From: Chlorella sorokiniana
Lineage: Eukaryota > Chlorophyta > Trebouxiophyceae > Chlorellales > Chlorellaceae
NCBI GenBank assembly: GCA_025917655.1
Contig: CP084608.1
Span: 744,001 to 808,000 of the forward strand
Direction of reading: 5' to 3'
Length of the DNA stretch: 64,000 nt
This document shows positions 1 through 11,145 of this stretch, in pieces. Position numbers and translations under genes: made by a program. Under the pieces are notes generated by a model. It did not search any database, had not been told where the DNA came from, and was given only the letters and a program-made list of their open reading frames with translations. The stretch's first letter is position 1. Each line of letters opens with the position of its first letter.

Positions 1-347
1 GGAGGTGCTGCTGGTCAAGAGCGCAGAGGTGCTGAGGGAGTTGGATGTTTTTATGGGGGAGGGGGGAGAGTGGGGTGGCCAGTGTCGAGCACTGCAATCA
101 GCATGTGAGTTGCGCTGGGATGTGCTCCAAGCTGTGGCTTGCACGCTTGGTAGATCTCCGCTTGTCCACCCTCCTGCTGCAGTTCGACGAACTAGTTGCG
201 GCTGAAAAGGACGCAGCAGCATTAGAGACTGCAGAACAGGCCACAGAGGCTGGAGGCGCTGACAAGCTTGTGGCGGCTGGGGCACCCGAAGATGCTTCGG
301 TGAATGGCGCAGTGCAGGAGGCAGCAGCAGATGCCACGGCTGCATAG
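1..347 (+). CDS. 3' end of an unidentified gene (partial)
   Basis: Probable last exon(s) of a gene entering from the left edge. A plausible acceptor (CTGCAG) at 177-182 opens a 55-codon exon, 183-347, that begins Phe-Asp-Glu-Leu-Val, is rich in Ala, Glu and Gly, and stops with TAG at 345-347. An upstream coding stretch (about 1-40, Glu-Val-Leu-Leu-Val-Lys) may be the previous exon. The low-complexity acidic/alanine tail gives no family. I do not recognise the gene; it could also be a chance open frame, because GC-rich DNA of this kind leaves many frames open. Confidence 0.35.
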
Positions 348-574
348 TTGCGTACGACCAGCCAAGCAAGATGGCTGGTCATCCTACGCCTGGCCACCAG
401 TCCAGCAGGGAACGCATGCTTGCAGTAGGCGCAGCAGATGGTTGTCACTCTGTTATGCCACTGGCTCAAACTCCCGCTTTTGGAACACACTGCACTGCAG
501 TCTGCCTTCCGCATCCTGGGCAACTCCTGAACACTGCTTCACAATTTTCTTGCCTTTGCGTGAATGTTGTATGA

Positions 575-579
575 TTACA
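575..579 (-). terminator. TGTAA poly(A) signal of the BSD gene
   Basis: TTACA on the plus strand reads TGTAA on the minus strand, about 65 nt past the stop codon of the BSD-domain gene. TGTAA is the usual polyadenylation signal of green algae. Confidence 0.5.
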
Positions 580-643
580 GCAAGAAGTTTTGCCTTGCAT
601 TCTCTAGAGAAAAACATTGTGACCACTGCGGGATGCACAAGGG

Positions 644-1476
644 TCAGTCCTGCTTACCGTCGTTGTCTGCCGCTGGTTGTGCTGCAGACACGACACCCTC
701 CTCTCCTTGTTGCTGCTGCTGCTGCTGCGCCGCCGCCGCCTCCACCTCCTCTGTGAGCTCATTGATGTACGAGTCGAGGTCGAGGTCGTCCTCCTCCTCG
801 CCGCCGACATCAAAGCCGCTGCCCTCCTCCCCGGCGCCGCTGCCTGCCTGCGACCCGCTGATGGCCACCTGCAGATACGCCTCCAGGTCCGGGTCCTCCT
901 CAAGCAGGCCTGCAGGAGGGCCGGCCCCCCGCCGCGGCTGCTGCGCCGGCTGCTGCTGTGGTGGTGGAGCCAGCCGGAGGTTGCGGGGGCGCCGCTGAGC
1001 TGCTGCTGCCTGCGCCAAAGGCCGTCAGCTCCAGGCCGGCAGGGCGCACCGCGGAGGTGGCGCTCTGCAGCTGGCTGCCCAACCGCATGAGCTCCTTGCC
1101 AAGACCTGCCAGCGAAAATGACTCCTCGCTCGCTTCGCTTGTCCCAAAACTGGGCAGCGTGTCGCCAGGAGCCCATGAGAAGGCCTTGTCCGGCAGGTAC
1201 TTGCGGGCCAGGGTGAAGTAGACGTGCCAGAAGTGCTCATCAGTCATGTACCTGCAGTTGGCGTGGGTCAGCAGGCACAGTGCAGGGGAACTGAAAGCTC
1301 ATGCATGCAGCCTGCCCTGCAGCTTGAGCAAAGCGGTGACTCACTGCTGCCGCCTGCGGCAAGGTGCACTTCTGCAGCGCTCACTTTGGGCACAGCACGA
1401 AGCGCAGCTCGTTGACCTCCTTCAGGGCTTGGACCACGAGCGTTGCATGCCGCACCTGCCAGGGGTTCAGCTGATA

Positions 1477-1509
<33 letters not shown>

Positions 1510-2141
1510 ACCCGCGGCGCTGTTGTCCGTGGCAGGCAGCAGGTGCTCTGCGGGGAAGTCCCGGAATGCACTGCACGGCCAGCGAGCCAGCAGGAACAAG
1601 TAAGCATGGGCATTGCAAACGCAGCCAGTCTTAACAGGTGTGCGCAGGTATCTTTCTAAGCAAAGCATAACTACAATGGTTGCCCTCACCTGAAGTTGAG
1701 TGTGCGCACAAAGTCGGCAAATTCTGGTGTGATACCATACGCATGCAGCTCTGCCTCCGAGGGCGGCTCCTGCGTGGGCGGTCCAGCCCCAACCTTCTCG
1801 TGCAGGTTGAGATTGAGCTTCTTGCTGGCCTCCTCTGCAGTGGCTTCCACAGCCTCCTGCATGCGGCGGTGGCTTGGGGGCAAACGCTCGCAGGCGGGAC
1901 GACGTGAACCGCAGGAGGGGCAGAGGAAGCTGTAGCTTCTTGGCCGCAGGGCTGCTGCAGCCCCTGTCGTCACACGATGCACACATGCATCTGGTATCAG
2001 GCCGTCACGGGCGAGCGAAGCAGAGAGCTGGTGGCGGGGGGGGCAGTGCAGGGCACAAGCTCACCAGTCCTTTTTGCCCAAGTCCTTGGCTGCTATGGCC
2101 GCCTTTTCGGCCGCCGCTTGCACGTTTTTCCAAAAGTCCAT
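644..2141 (-). CDS. BSD-domain protein (BSDC1/SYAP-like)
   Basis: Four exons on the minus strand: 2065-2141, 1690-1856, 1385-1570 and 644-1251. The start at 2141 gives MDFWKNVQAAAEKAA. Exons 2-4 join into a BSD domain: ...FVRTLNF, then ..FRDFP.., a poly-Ala insertion, LNPWQVRHATLVVQ, LRFVLCPK and YMTDEHFWHVYFTLARKYLP. The aromatic residues of DEHFWHVYF are the family hallmark. The C-terminus is Ala/Gln-rich (CTG repeat near 712-727) and acidic, ending near DSYINELTEEVE, as in plant BSDC1-like proteins. The role is unknown in detail; BSD domains occur in TFIIH p62 and in synapse-associated proteins. The frame changes in a C6 run at 925-930, where one base seems missing, and exon 1 may also lack an A in its A5 run. 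Splice sites were chosen by GT-AG and frame continuity. Confidence 0.8.
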
Positions 2142-2430
2142 GGCAGTTCCGATCGCTTGTTGCCCTTTGTCAGCCGCTGCAGCTTATCACTAATCTGAAT
2201 GCAAGGGCTGTCGTACACTTTCACACACCTACGGCGATCAGGTTGACGACCTGCTATGAAGGGGAGGTACGTCCAGCAGGACAATGGCCGGGTTCTTTCT
2301 GCATGCCTGGCGGTTTCCAAGGCCGCGCCAGATATCTGTAGCAGTTATAACTGTACCGTTCCCCAGCTCGACGGGCTCACCTGCCATCAGCTGCCAGTGT
2401 CTGCCTGCTCTTTGGCAAGCAGCGGGCGCT
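2142..2430. promoter_or_regulatory. Bidirectional intergenic promoter region
   Basis: Only 289 bp separate the divergent start codons of the BSD gene (minus) and PSF1 (plus), so both promoters and 5' UTRs must lie here. I see no TATA box in a convincing position. Confidence 0.5.
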
Positions 2431-3543
2431 ATGTTCGGCAAGCAGGCCTACGAGCTGCTGCAGGAAGTAGCACAGTGCCCGGCAGACAACTTGCCGCCGT
2501 TCAACGTGAGTATCACTCGCGTTTCAAAGCGGTGCCCCCTGACGTGGCTGTTGTGCGGTTTTGGAATCATAGGCTGCTTCTCTTATCGCAGGAAGAGCTG
2601 TTTCGCTCTGTGATCGACGAAGTGCACATCCAGCATGAAAGTCTCACAAAAGTGTACAAGTGAGGACGGATGGTTTGCACATGGCACGACGCTTGGTTGG
2701 ATGGCAACAAATGATATGGATGCTTCTCAGCCATGTTTGATGCTTGTGGGATTTGATGTCCTTCTACTCGCACTCATTTTGGCCAATGCAGTGAGTCACT
2801 GGAGCGACACAGGCAGCGGCAGCTTGAGGCGGGCGAGATCCCGACCAGGGACCCGCTGGCTGGCGGGGAACAGAGGAGGAGGCAACTGAGCTGATGGTCT
2901 ACCATACCAGCATCCTGCGCAACAAGCGCCTCCTGTTCACATATGTGTAAGTTACATTGCCCTGGTGCAGTTTGGCTGATGGAGTATAGCGGTTGCGTGC
3001 TGTTGCCTGCGCCGCTGTTGCACCAGCTGGTGCTCACGCCCCAAGGCCTTGCCTTTGCCATGTTGCAGCAAGGAGCGTGTAGACCGCATCCAAGAGCTGC
3101 GTTGGACGCACCGCACGTTACCAGAGCATGTGAAGGCAAACCTGAGCCCTCTGGAGTTGCAGTACTTCCGTTCCTACGACAAGCTGCTCAACAAGTACTG
3201 CCGAACTGGCGGCGGCGGCGTGGGCCTGGACCTCACCGCAGATCCCGCACCGCCCGACGACCCTTATGTGCAGGTGCAGTTTCTCCTAGCTGCAAGGCAC
3301 CCTGCATGGTTAGAGGTGTCATACCTGAGGTTGCGAATGGGTTGTGGGTATGCCAGCCTCACCTCCGTCTTCGATCCCTGGGCTGTGCAGGTGCGCGTGC
3401 TGCGCGACTACAATGATGTGGTGTTCAGCAGCGGCAAGGTCAGCCTGCAGTGCGGCAAGAGCCACTGGCTGCCTAGCGACGAGGTACACCCGCTCGTCAT
3501 GGATGGAGTGCTGGAGCTGGTGGGCAGCGGTGGCAACAGCTGA
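2431..3543 (+). CDS. GINS1: GINS complex subunit PSF1
   Basis: Subunit of the GINS tetramer (PSF1/PSF2/PSF3/SLD5), which joins CDC45 and MCM2-7 to form the replicative helicase in the nucleus. Five exons: 2431-2505, 2592-2659, 2792-2946, 3069-3273 and 3391-3543, all GT-AG. The start gives MFGKQAYELLQEV, matching the PSF1 N-terminus. Further hallmarks are ELMVYHTSILRNKR (helical A-domain), IQELRWTH, the GLDLTADPAPP linker and the C-terminal B-domain with VRVLRDYNDVVF and a basic/hydrophobic end. About 218 aa, slightly longer than the usual ~200. In exon 3 the frame breaks in the GGGG run near 2867; one extra G restores the conserved ELMVYH segment. The gene is head-to-head with the BSD gene. 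Confidence 0.92.
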
Positions 3544-4108
3544 CAGGCTTGCTGCAGGCAGGTCCAGCGCAGAGAGCATGTAGACATTCGAGACAAATTG
3601 ACTGACCGTAGGCAGCTTTCGTGTTTACGCTTTTCAAGCTCTCTTTGGTCCAGACAGGCTGGAGACCTCGCGACCTGCTCTGAAGCTAACTCCCATTAGT
3701 CAGAATTATCTTCACACAATTCATTACTCACGTGCAACTCATCGTGCTCCAGCCATGTTGAGCCATTCGCTGTGAGGATTCAGAAGATTTTGAGAGAGGA
3801 TGTGAGCTGGCTGCCAATGGCTGCCGGCCCGCTGCGCACGCTGCCGGTCTGAACTGGCGGAGTAGTCTCTCTTTGCGCGGGCGGCACGATTAGACGCCCT
3901 TACGATATCCGGGCCTACTTAATCTGCTGTGGTGCTTGCGCCGAGAGACTTCAGCCTGAGCACGCCTGTAGCCGGCAGCCGCGACTGCGCTTAATCGCGC
4001 TGCACCAATGATCATGCACTAGCCAAGCAATAAAGACCCCAACGGCTTGTGCTGGCCAACCGGCAAACATCGTCCAGCGGCGACGGCAGCCGGCCTCTTG
4101 CGCCTGCC
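3544..4108. other. Intergenic region, no gene seen
   Basis: 565 bp between PSF1 and the TRAIP-like gene. It must hold the PSF1 3' UTR and the next promoter. No open frame of interest, repeat or RNA gene is visible, and I found no TGTAA signal close to the PSF1 stop. Confidence 0.6.
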
Positions 4109-6303
4109 ATGCCGGGCGTGCAGTGTGTTATCTGCCTGTCGGCAGACACCAGCACCGAGGAATGGTGCATGTTGCGAGACTGCGGCCATGTGTTTCATAC
4201 CCATTGCCTTGTGCAGTCACTGGAGCACAACAAGCGATGCCCGCAGTGTCGCGTGAGCGTGCGCTGTGCCGTGTGCCTGTCGCAAGTCTCTCACTTGCCA
4301 AAACGTGCACGCTAACGCCTCGAACCTGCCCTGTCTCGACCTCCTGCAGATGGAATACAAGAACCGCAAGTATACCGCCACCAATCCGCCATATCAGCGT
4401 GTCTTTTTGAGTTTAGTGAGGAGCCAGGCTCGCAGCCGCTCCTCAGCAGTGGGGACGGCGTCGGCGGTAGCGGCAGTGCTGCAGCCGACCTGCAGCAGAT
4501 AGCCTTCCTTCAGGGCCAGCTGCGTGATAAGGACCGTCGCATCCAGACCATCAGCACGCAGCTGAGGGAGGAGGAGGAGCGGGCGCAGCGTGCTGAGGAA
4601 CAGCTAGCAGCGACTCGGGAAGCGTGAGCCAGGGTGGCGCGCCTGCCAGGCTTCGCGCACTGGCTGCCGCTGCTTGTACTGCGGGAGCATTGACATCCTG
4701 CACTGCAGGGCTCCTGCTGAAACATCCCAGTCGCTCGTGCTGTGATGCAGGCTGCGCGACAAAGATGCGCGGCTGCAGGAGAAGATCCAGGAGCTGAGCC
4801 GGGGCACAAGCTGGTCAAGCACTTGAACAACCAGCTGGCCAACATGGTGAGCTTTGTTTCTGTTGTTGACACCAGTACGTATGTACCATTCACTGGCAAT
4901 TACGATGCATTGTATGCACCCCTTGCCTACTCATCCCTTGCAGAGTGCACACCTCAAAAGCGAAACAGCTCGAGCCTCTTACCTCTCGTTGCATGGGGAC
5001 CCCACGCTCGCGGGCTCTGCGCTGGCAGCCGAGGTGGACAAGCTGGTGCAGAGCGGCATCAAGGGCCCCCGGACTTTTGGGAGCGGCTGATGAGCCAGCG
5101 CAGCCAGGTCATTATTGCGGCCAACAACAAGCACATGAAGGAGAAAGCGGCCCTCGAGCAGCGGCAACAGCAGCTGCAGGTGGGATTGGGCAGGAATGCA
5201 GGGCTCTTTGCTATTGCCGCTTGGCTTTTTGATGTGTGTTAAAAGCTTTGACTGAACACATTGCTGCCAGCTTTCTCTGCTTTGAATCATGGTGTGCAGG
5301 CTGATGTGAAGCATCTGCAGGAGCAGCTGGCAGCGTTGAAGCGCAGGCAGGCAGCAGTCGGCTACAAGCAGCTTGCAGCAGATATAGAAGTTCGGGAGCC
5401 TGCATCAGAGGAGCAGCCGCTGGCCAAGTCAGGTGCTGCGGGCTTGCGCGCAATTCGTCGCATGACATCCTTGAGCGGGCAGCGCTCGGCATCAGCAGCG
5501 GCAAGTTTCGGGCAGGATGAGGACGACCCTCTCACGCGCCCTTACTACCTCCTTAACATGCGTCAGGGGCAGCTGTCCTCGGCCACCAGCAACCATCTGC
5601 GCCAGCCCCAGCAGCAGGGAATGAGGCAGCGCGATGGACAGGTGGACGAAGACGAGGAGGCTGTGGTGCTGCTTGAAGATGTTTCTGATGAGCAGCTTGA
5701 TAGCGGCAGCTGGAGCGAGGTGGAGTCTGACGGAAGCGATGGCCGCCACGCACAGCAGACAGCAGCGCCAGGCAGGCACTTGCAGAAGGCTGCGCCTACG
5801 CAGCAGAACGCAGGCGCAGCGGGCAGCAGTTTGGGTAAGCGAGAGCAGGCTGGTGCAGGCAGCAGTAGGCATGGCGGCAGGGGCGGATCCCCCAATGAGA
5901 ACTTGCCAGAAGGCAATCACGGCGTGCCCTTGCTGGCAGCTGCGGGCCCAGGTCGCCTAGCAATGCAGCACGCCCGGGAAAAAGCTTCATTCGCAATGTG
6001 GCAGTGGCAAGCATCGGCATCGATCGCGGCAAGTATATCAGCAGCGGCCCGGATGGCAAGGGCGGCGTCACCACGGCATACAAGAACGGGGGCAGCTTGC
6101 CAACCCGGGTGGGCGGCCTAAATGATCAACTCCTGATGATGGTTCCATACTGCCGCTTGGGCACTCTTGTGCTTCCACAGTATCCATGCGTGATCCAACC
6201 CTTGATGTGCTCCCTGCAGATGGCCAGCAGCAAAAAGGCTCGTGTTGGCGGTAGCGGCGCCGCCGTGCCAATCACAAGCTTCTTCAGCCGCGCACAACAG
6301 TGA
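4109..6303 (+). CDS. TRAIP/NOPO-like RING E3 ubiquitin ligase
   Basis: Six exons: 4109-4252, 4350-4623, 4751-4846, 4944-5179, 5300-6108 and 6220-6303; about 549 aa. Exon 1 is a complete RING-H2: CVIC, 11 residues, then CMLRDCGHVFHTHCL and CPQCR. Exons 2-5 form a long Gln/Glu/Arg coiled coil (LREEEERAQRAEEQLA). A later segment reads FIRNVAVA..GPDGKGG, similar to plant TRAIP homologues. The protein ends ..AVPITSFFSRAQQ, a PIP-box-like PCNA-binding tail. TRAIP acts on replisomes, ubiquitinating CMG at stalled forks, which fits the neighbouring GINS gene though adjacency is probably chance. An in-frame ATG at 4049 is possible; 4109 is preferred because the RING starts there in the family. Single-base losses break the frame at 4404-4408, 4801-4804, 5066-5070 and 5979-5983. 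Confidence 0.8.
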
Positions 6304-6519
6304 CGCCGAATCCAACACTACCATGCAACACTACCTTACCATTGGTTGTCCATGAAATTGTCTCATTCAGGCAGTTCACAGTGCAATGTACTCCCAGCCA
6401 GTCCTGAGATGAGCAATGGTCAAGGAGGTACACCACTGAGCGGCATGGCTGGGGTGAAGTCTTTCGGTGATCTTGTGGCGCATTGGGCATTCCACATATA
6501 CACTTTTCCTTTTGTCACA

Positions 6520-9500
6520 ATGTCGGACCCAGCGCCGCCCGTGGCGGAAATGGAGCAGCTGAAAACCTCTACGAGCGAGTCATTGGTGCGATCGCTGCGT
6601 GGTTGCCAACGCTGATTGTCCCAACATTGAGCCGAGCTTTAACGACGGCAACGCTGGGTCTGCATGTTGGGAGCTTCAGCTCTTGCATGAGCGCGGCACG
6701 GGGGCTGTGTGTTCATTTTCGTTGGCATACATGGATTGGGGCTCCCTGCGCTTAACAGCTGACCACGGGTTGTTGCCTTGGGGCGGGTGCAGGAGGCGGA
6801 GCGGGAGGCGCGCAAGAAGGCGAAGGCAGCGGAGAAGGCGGCCAAGGAGGCTGCCAAGGCTGCCAGGGTGGGCAGGCTGCCCTCAGCACCACTGTCAAGC
6901 TGTAGCCTGAGTACTGAGCTTGTCTGCCTTGGTTACGTGCGGCTCCTTGGCCCGACAGTCGTGGCCTGCGCACTCCCATGAACCGTCCTTGCAGGCCGCG
7001 CAGCGTGGCCAGAAGCAGGCCCCCGCCACCGAGCCCGATGCCGACGACCCGCTGGCCTCGCACTACGGCGACACCGAGCTGGTGCAGAGCGCGGTGCTGA
7101 CGGGGCGCGCGTGGACCGATGTGGGGGCGCTGACCCCGAGCTGGCGGGGCAGCCGGTGCTGGTGCGGGCGCGCGTGCACACCGTGCGCGGCAAGGGCAAG
7201 TCGGCCTTCCTGGTGCTGCGCCAGGCCACGGCCACGGTGCAGGCCACTCTGTTTGTGGATGACGTGAACGTGAGCAAGGGCATGGTCAAGTATGCGTCGG
7301 CCATCCCTCGCGAGTCCATCGTGGACGTGGAGGGCCGGGTGACCACCCCTCAGGCGCCCATCGAGGCCTGCTCGCAGTCGCAGGTGGGTGGGCCTCGCCC
7401 AATGGGGATGCGTTCGCACCCTGCCAGCGTGGGACGCACAACAGCTGCTGGTGTTTCAAGCGAAGGAGACTTGGTGAATTCTCGCTCCTCACCTGCAAGC
7501 CTCTGCCCACACCCTTTTTTCTGGATCCCCAGGTGGAGCTGTCGGTGACTGCCATCCGTGTGGTCAGCCGCGCGGCGCCGCTGCCCTTCGAAGTCACCGA
7601 CGCTGCGCGCAGCGCCGAGGCCGTGCGCAAGGCGGCAGAGGCGGGAGAGGTGCTGCCCACCGTGGGGCAGGTAAAGAGCGTCCCGCCGCGGCACTGCGGG
7701 CCCTGTGATGGCTGGCGGCAGCGCAGCCGCCGCTCCCGGTTCTGAGTCCCCGCCTCCCCGGGGTTGCTGCCGCCACGCAGGATGTGCGCCTGGACAACCG
7801 GTTTGTTGACCTGCGCACCCCCGCCAACCAGGCCATCTTCCGGGTGCAGTCGCAAGTGTGCCAAGTGAGCTCAGGCACAGGGGCAGAGGGCTGATTGGTG
7901 CTCCGTGCTGGGTATGTGCTGCAGAGCCAATGCTGCTGTGCTAAGCTTGACAGCGTTGTTGTGCCCCCCGTGCACTTGCAGCTGTTCCGCGAGAGCCTTC
8001 AGTCGCGCGGCTTCATCGAGATCCACACACCCAAGCTGCTTGCGGGCGCGTCGGAGGGCGGCGCCGCCGTCTTCCGCTTTGACTACATGGGCCGCCCGGG
8101 TGCCTGGCGCAATCCCCCAGTTCTACAAGCAGATGGCCATCTGTTCCGACCTCGGCCGTGTGTTTGAGATTGGGCCGGTGTTCCGGGCCGAGAACTCCTA
8201 CACACACCGCCACCTGTGCGAGTTCACGGGGCTTGACATGGAGATGGCGCTGCATGAGTCGTACCACGAGGTGCTGGATGTGTTGGACGCGCTCTTCGTC
8301 CACATGTTCACGGTGAGGGTGGCGGCAGCTGATAGCAGTGGTGGTTGGCAGGGCGCACGCGTTGTGAGGCAAGCTGTCAGCTGGTTGTGGGGCCGCATCT
8401 CAGTACGAGAGTGCCGACGGCTGGTAGAGCCCTCACGCTGGCAGCTGCCCCTGCTGGTGTTGTAGGCGGGGGCGGTTTGTGCTTGGTGGTGATAATGTCC
8501 CGCCACCCCCGCAACACCCCCTCCTCCCAAACACCCACACACCCAGGGTCTGAACGAGCGGTGCGCCAAGGAGCTGGCGGTGATCGGCGAGCAGTTCCCC
8601 TTTGAGCCCCTCCAGTTCCTGCCCAAGTCGCTGCGCCTCACCTTTGCCGAGGGCATCCAGATGCTGCAGGAGGCTGGATACGACGTGAGGGGGAGTCCAG
8701 GCGGGAGGAGCACCTCCGGTTTGCATCGACTTGTTGATGCAGCTGTGGCCCCTCGTGGCAGCGGCAGCGCGGCCAGGCCGAACCGCGCTGCCCCGCCCCT
8801 GCCTGCAGGTCGACCCCTTTGGCGACCTCAACACCGAGCTGGAGCGCGCGCTGGGCAAGCTGGTGAAGGAGAAGTACAACACGGGTGAGTCGTGGCGCAA
8901 GTGCAAGCCTACAGAACCAGGCAGCGGGAAGCTGTACCATCACCCCGAGAGGTCTGCCTGCGGGGCGCCCTGTCTCCGTAGCCACTGGCCAAATGCCGGC
9001 ATCTTTACGCTGGCGGCCCCTCCCCCTGCGCAGAGTTCTACATGCTGCACCGCTACCCGCTGGCAGTGCGCCCTTCTACACCATGCCATGCAAGGACGAC
9101 CCGCGCTACTCCTGCTCCTTCGACATCTTCCTGCGCGGCGAGGAGATCATCTCGGGGCGCAGCGCATCCACGACCCCGCCCTGCTGACGCAGCGCGCGCA
9201 GGAGATGGGCCTGCCCCTGGAGACCATCCAGTCGTACATCGACTCGTTCAAGTGAGCGGCCAAGGCTGCGCCGGAACAAGGGCGTGCAGCGGCTGCGGTG
9301 CTGCGCTGCTGTCCAGGCTGCGCTGACAGGAGCAGGGGTCCTGATGTTGTATGTTGCGTTGCCAACCTCAGGTTTGGCGCGCCTCCCCACGGCGGCGCGG
9401 GTGTGGGGCTGGAGCGCGTTGTCATGCTCTTCTGCGGCCTGGACAACATCCGCAAGACCTCCCTATTCCCGCGTGACCCCAAGAGGCAAGTGGCTGCCAG

Positions 9501-9686
9501 CAGCGCTTCTATTTTAAGCCTGCTTGTAACCGGAGCAGGTGGCTGTAGCCAGAGAGGCCGGTAGGGTGCAACAAGGACTTTGCCAACACTCATCCCGCCG
9601 CCAGCGTTGCCATCCCCGCCATCTGAAAGCAGATGCTGCCATGCCCAACGTGGCCCTGTTTGTGCTGATGCAGGCTGACCCCATGA
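6520..9686 (+). CDS. Cytosolic aspartyl-tRNA synthetase
   Basis: Class IIb synthetase that charges tRNA-Asp in the cytosol. Eleven exons: 6520-6585, 6793-6867, 6995-7383, 7533-7670, 7781-7864, 7982-8312, 8547-8684, 8809-8884, 9034-9251, 9372-9485 and 9674-9686; about 547 aa. Exon 2 encodes a Lys/Ala-rich amphipathic extension. Exon 3 holds the OB-fold anticodon domain ([13 protein letters not shown]). Motif 1 is around [18 protein letters not shown], motif 2 is [14 protein letters not shown] and motif 3 is [14 protein letters not shown]. The end FPRDPKR plus LTP-stop matches eukaryotic AspRS, and the LTP comes from a 13-nt last exon behind a GC-AG intron (9486-9673). Single missing bases break the frame near 7125, 8095-8115, 9071-9073 and 9154-9157. 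The exon 1 donor is the least certain boundary. Confidence 0.93.
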
Positions 9687-9848
9687 AGACAAGGTGGATC
9701 TGTCCCACGGGGTAGCAGCATGCAGCTTGAGCTCAACTGCTGGATCACGTTATGTGCTTGGGTGGTGGTCAGCACAGCTGACAGCAGGCTGCTGCTGTTG
9801 CATGCTGCAGCCATGCAGCACGATAAACAAATCTGCAAACTTGCTTAT

Positions 9849-9853
9849 TGTAA
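9849..9853 (+). terminator. TGTAA poly(A) signal after AspRS
   Basis: TGTAA about 165 nt after the AspRS stop codon, the only such match at a suitable distance. Confidence 0.45.
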
Positions 9854-10072
9854 CTCGCATTGCCACTCCGCTCAGTTGATCCTGCTGCACTGAAAAGGCC
9901 ACAATGATGTTTTTGGGGGCTGCGTCAAGCAGCGGGGAAGTGCAAGTGTTGCGCATGTTCTTGCGCTGCCAGCAAAGCCCGGCATCCAAGATAATGCCAC
10001 GTGTGGTCACAGGCTGTACATGAATTCTAGATCGGTTGTGCCACAGAGTTCCAGCAGCTGAGTTACAGAATG

Positions 10073-10077
10073 AAAGA
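10073..10077 (-). terminator. TGTAA poly(A) signal of the mTERF-like gene
   Basis: TTACA on the plus strand, i.e. TGTAA on the minus strand, about 80 nt beyond the stop at 10158. Confidence 0.45.
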
Positions 10078-10157
10078 AAGTAATGAATTTAAGAACATGA
10101 CTGAAAGCGAGCAGCAGGTTGTCATACTGTATTGGCTGGCGGGTGTAAAGGCTGCCA

Positions 10158-11145
10158 TTAAAACTGCGCCCAGCAACGCGTGCACAGCCCCGCGCACGTG
10201 CCCTCGCAGTCAATGATATTGCCCAGCGCCCGCGGCTTGCGCTTGATGGAGTTGAGCAGCACATTGCCCTGCAGTAGCCCAGCAGAGAAAGAAGGACCGG
10301 CTGCCTGGTTGGAAAGCAGTCAACCAAGCCGTTAGCCCCGCCGCAGGCCCTATCCCCCCTTAATTCCCGGCCACGCATCACTGCACTATGAGCCCCTCCC
10401 ACCTTGAGGAACCACTTCTTCTTGAGCACATCCACGTTCTCCTGCATCACCTCCACCCGCAGCCCCAGCACCTCGGGAAGCCGCACACCAGCGGGCCCAG
10501 GTCTGCTGCGTCGCTAATCCCCAAGCCTACCAGGAAGTCCAAGGCTGCCGATACCTGCTCTGGGCAGGGCACTTGCTTCACCCGCTCCTACACAGGCGAC
10601 AGCGGCCACAGAATGCGCCAAGTCAGCTCAGACAGCCTGGCGCTTGTGGCAAAGGCGGCGACGGCTGAAGACTCGCTACCTCTGACATTCGAGTTGACGA
10701 TCGGTTTCCTCACCTGGCGCCAGAAGCCCTGGCCTTTCCATCCAAAGGCACGCAACAGTGCAGTGTTGGCTTCCTCCTCATTCACCCCACACCGCTGCTG
10801 CACGAGCTGGTTGCATGCAGCCCACTGCTCCCGGTCAACCGCCTCCGTGACTGTCTCTGGAACAGTCGATGCCGCACCAAATCGCCAACGGCTGCAGTGA
10901 AGCCGCGGCCTGGTTTGAGGGAAACTGCTCGCTGCTGCTCTGCCTGCTGTTGACCAGGCTGTGGCGGGTGAGGGCGGCGCCCGCAGTTGGAAGGCATTTG
11001 CCGTCAGTAGCGATGCCTGCGCCTGCACATTGGAATCGTATGCGGTGCAGGTGGTGTGGGTGACACCCGCTGGTGCGACAAGCTCGTGGTGAAGGCACCA
11101 CAAAAATGCCCGCAACAGAAACAATGATAGCGCGATCGGGGGCAC
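10158..11145 (-). CDS. mTERF-like organellar protein with Cys-rich C-terminus
   Basis: Minus-strand gene with at least three exons: about 11145-10714 (5' end uncertain), 10587-10403 and 10268-10158. The body has mTERF-type helical repeat signatures: CGVNEEEANTALLRAFGW, then VSAALDFLVGLGI with CGFPEVLGL (proline-containing repeat). The last exon gives NSIKRKPRALG followed by a compact Cys tail, DCEGTCAGLCTRCW, ending Ala-Gln-Phe. mTERF proteins bind nucleic acid in plastids or mitochondria and affect organellar transcription or splicing. The residues before the repeats are rich in Ser, Ala, Arg and Pro and lack acidic residues, as in a plastid transit peptide, but the true start is not resolved. 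One base is missing in GGG 10475-10477 (plus strand), which splits CGFP from EVLGL. The Cys tail is the feature I recognise least. Confidence 0.65.

Noticed and set aside
10388-10900. 170-codon plus-strand frame
   Set aside because: Lies opposite the mTERF-like exons, which have domain signatures and good splice sites; the plus frame has none.
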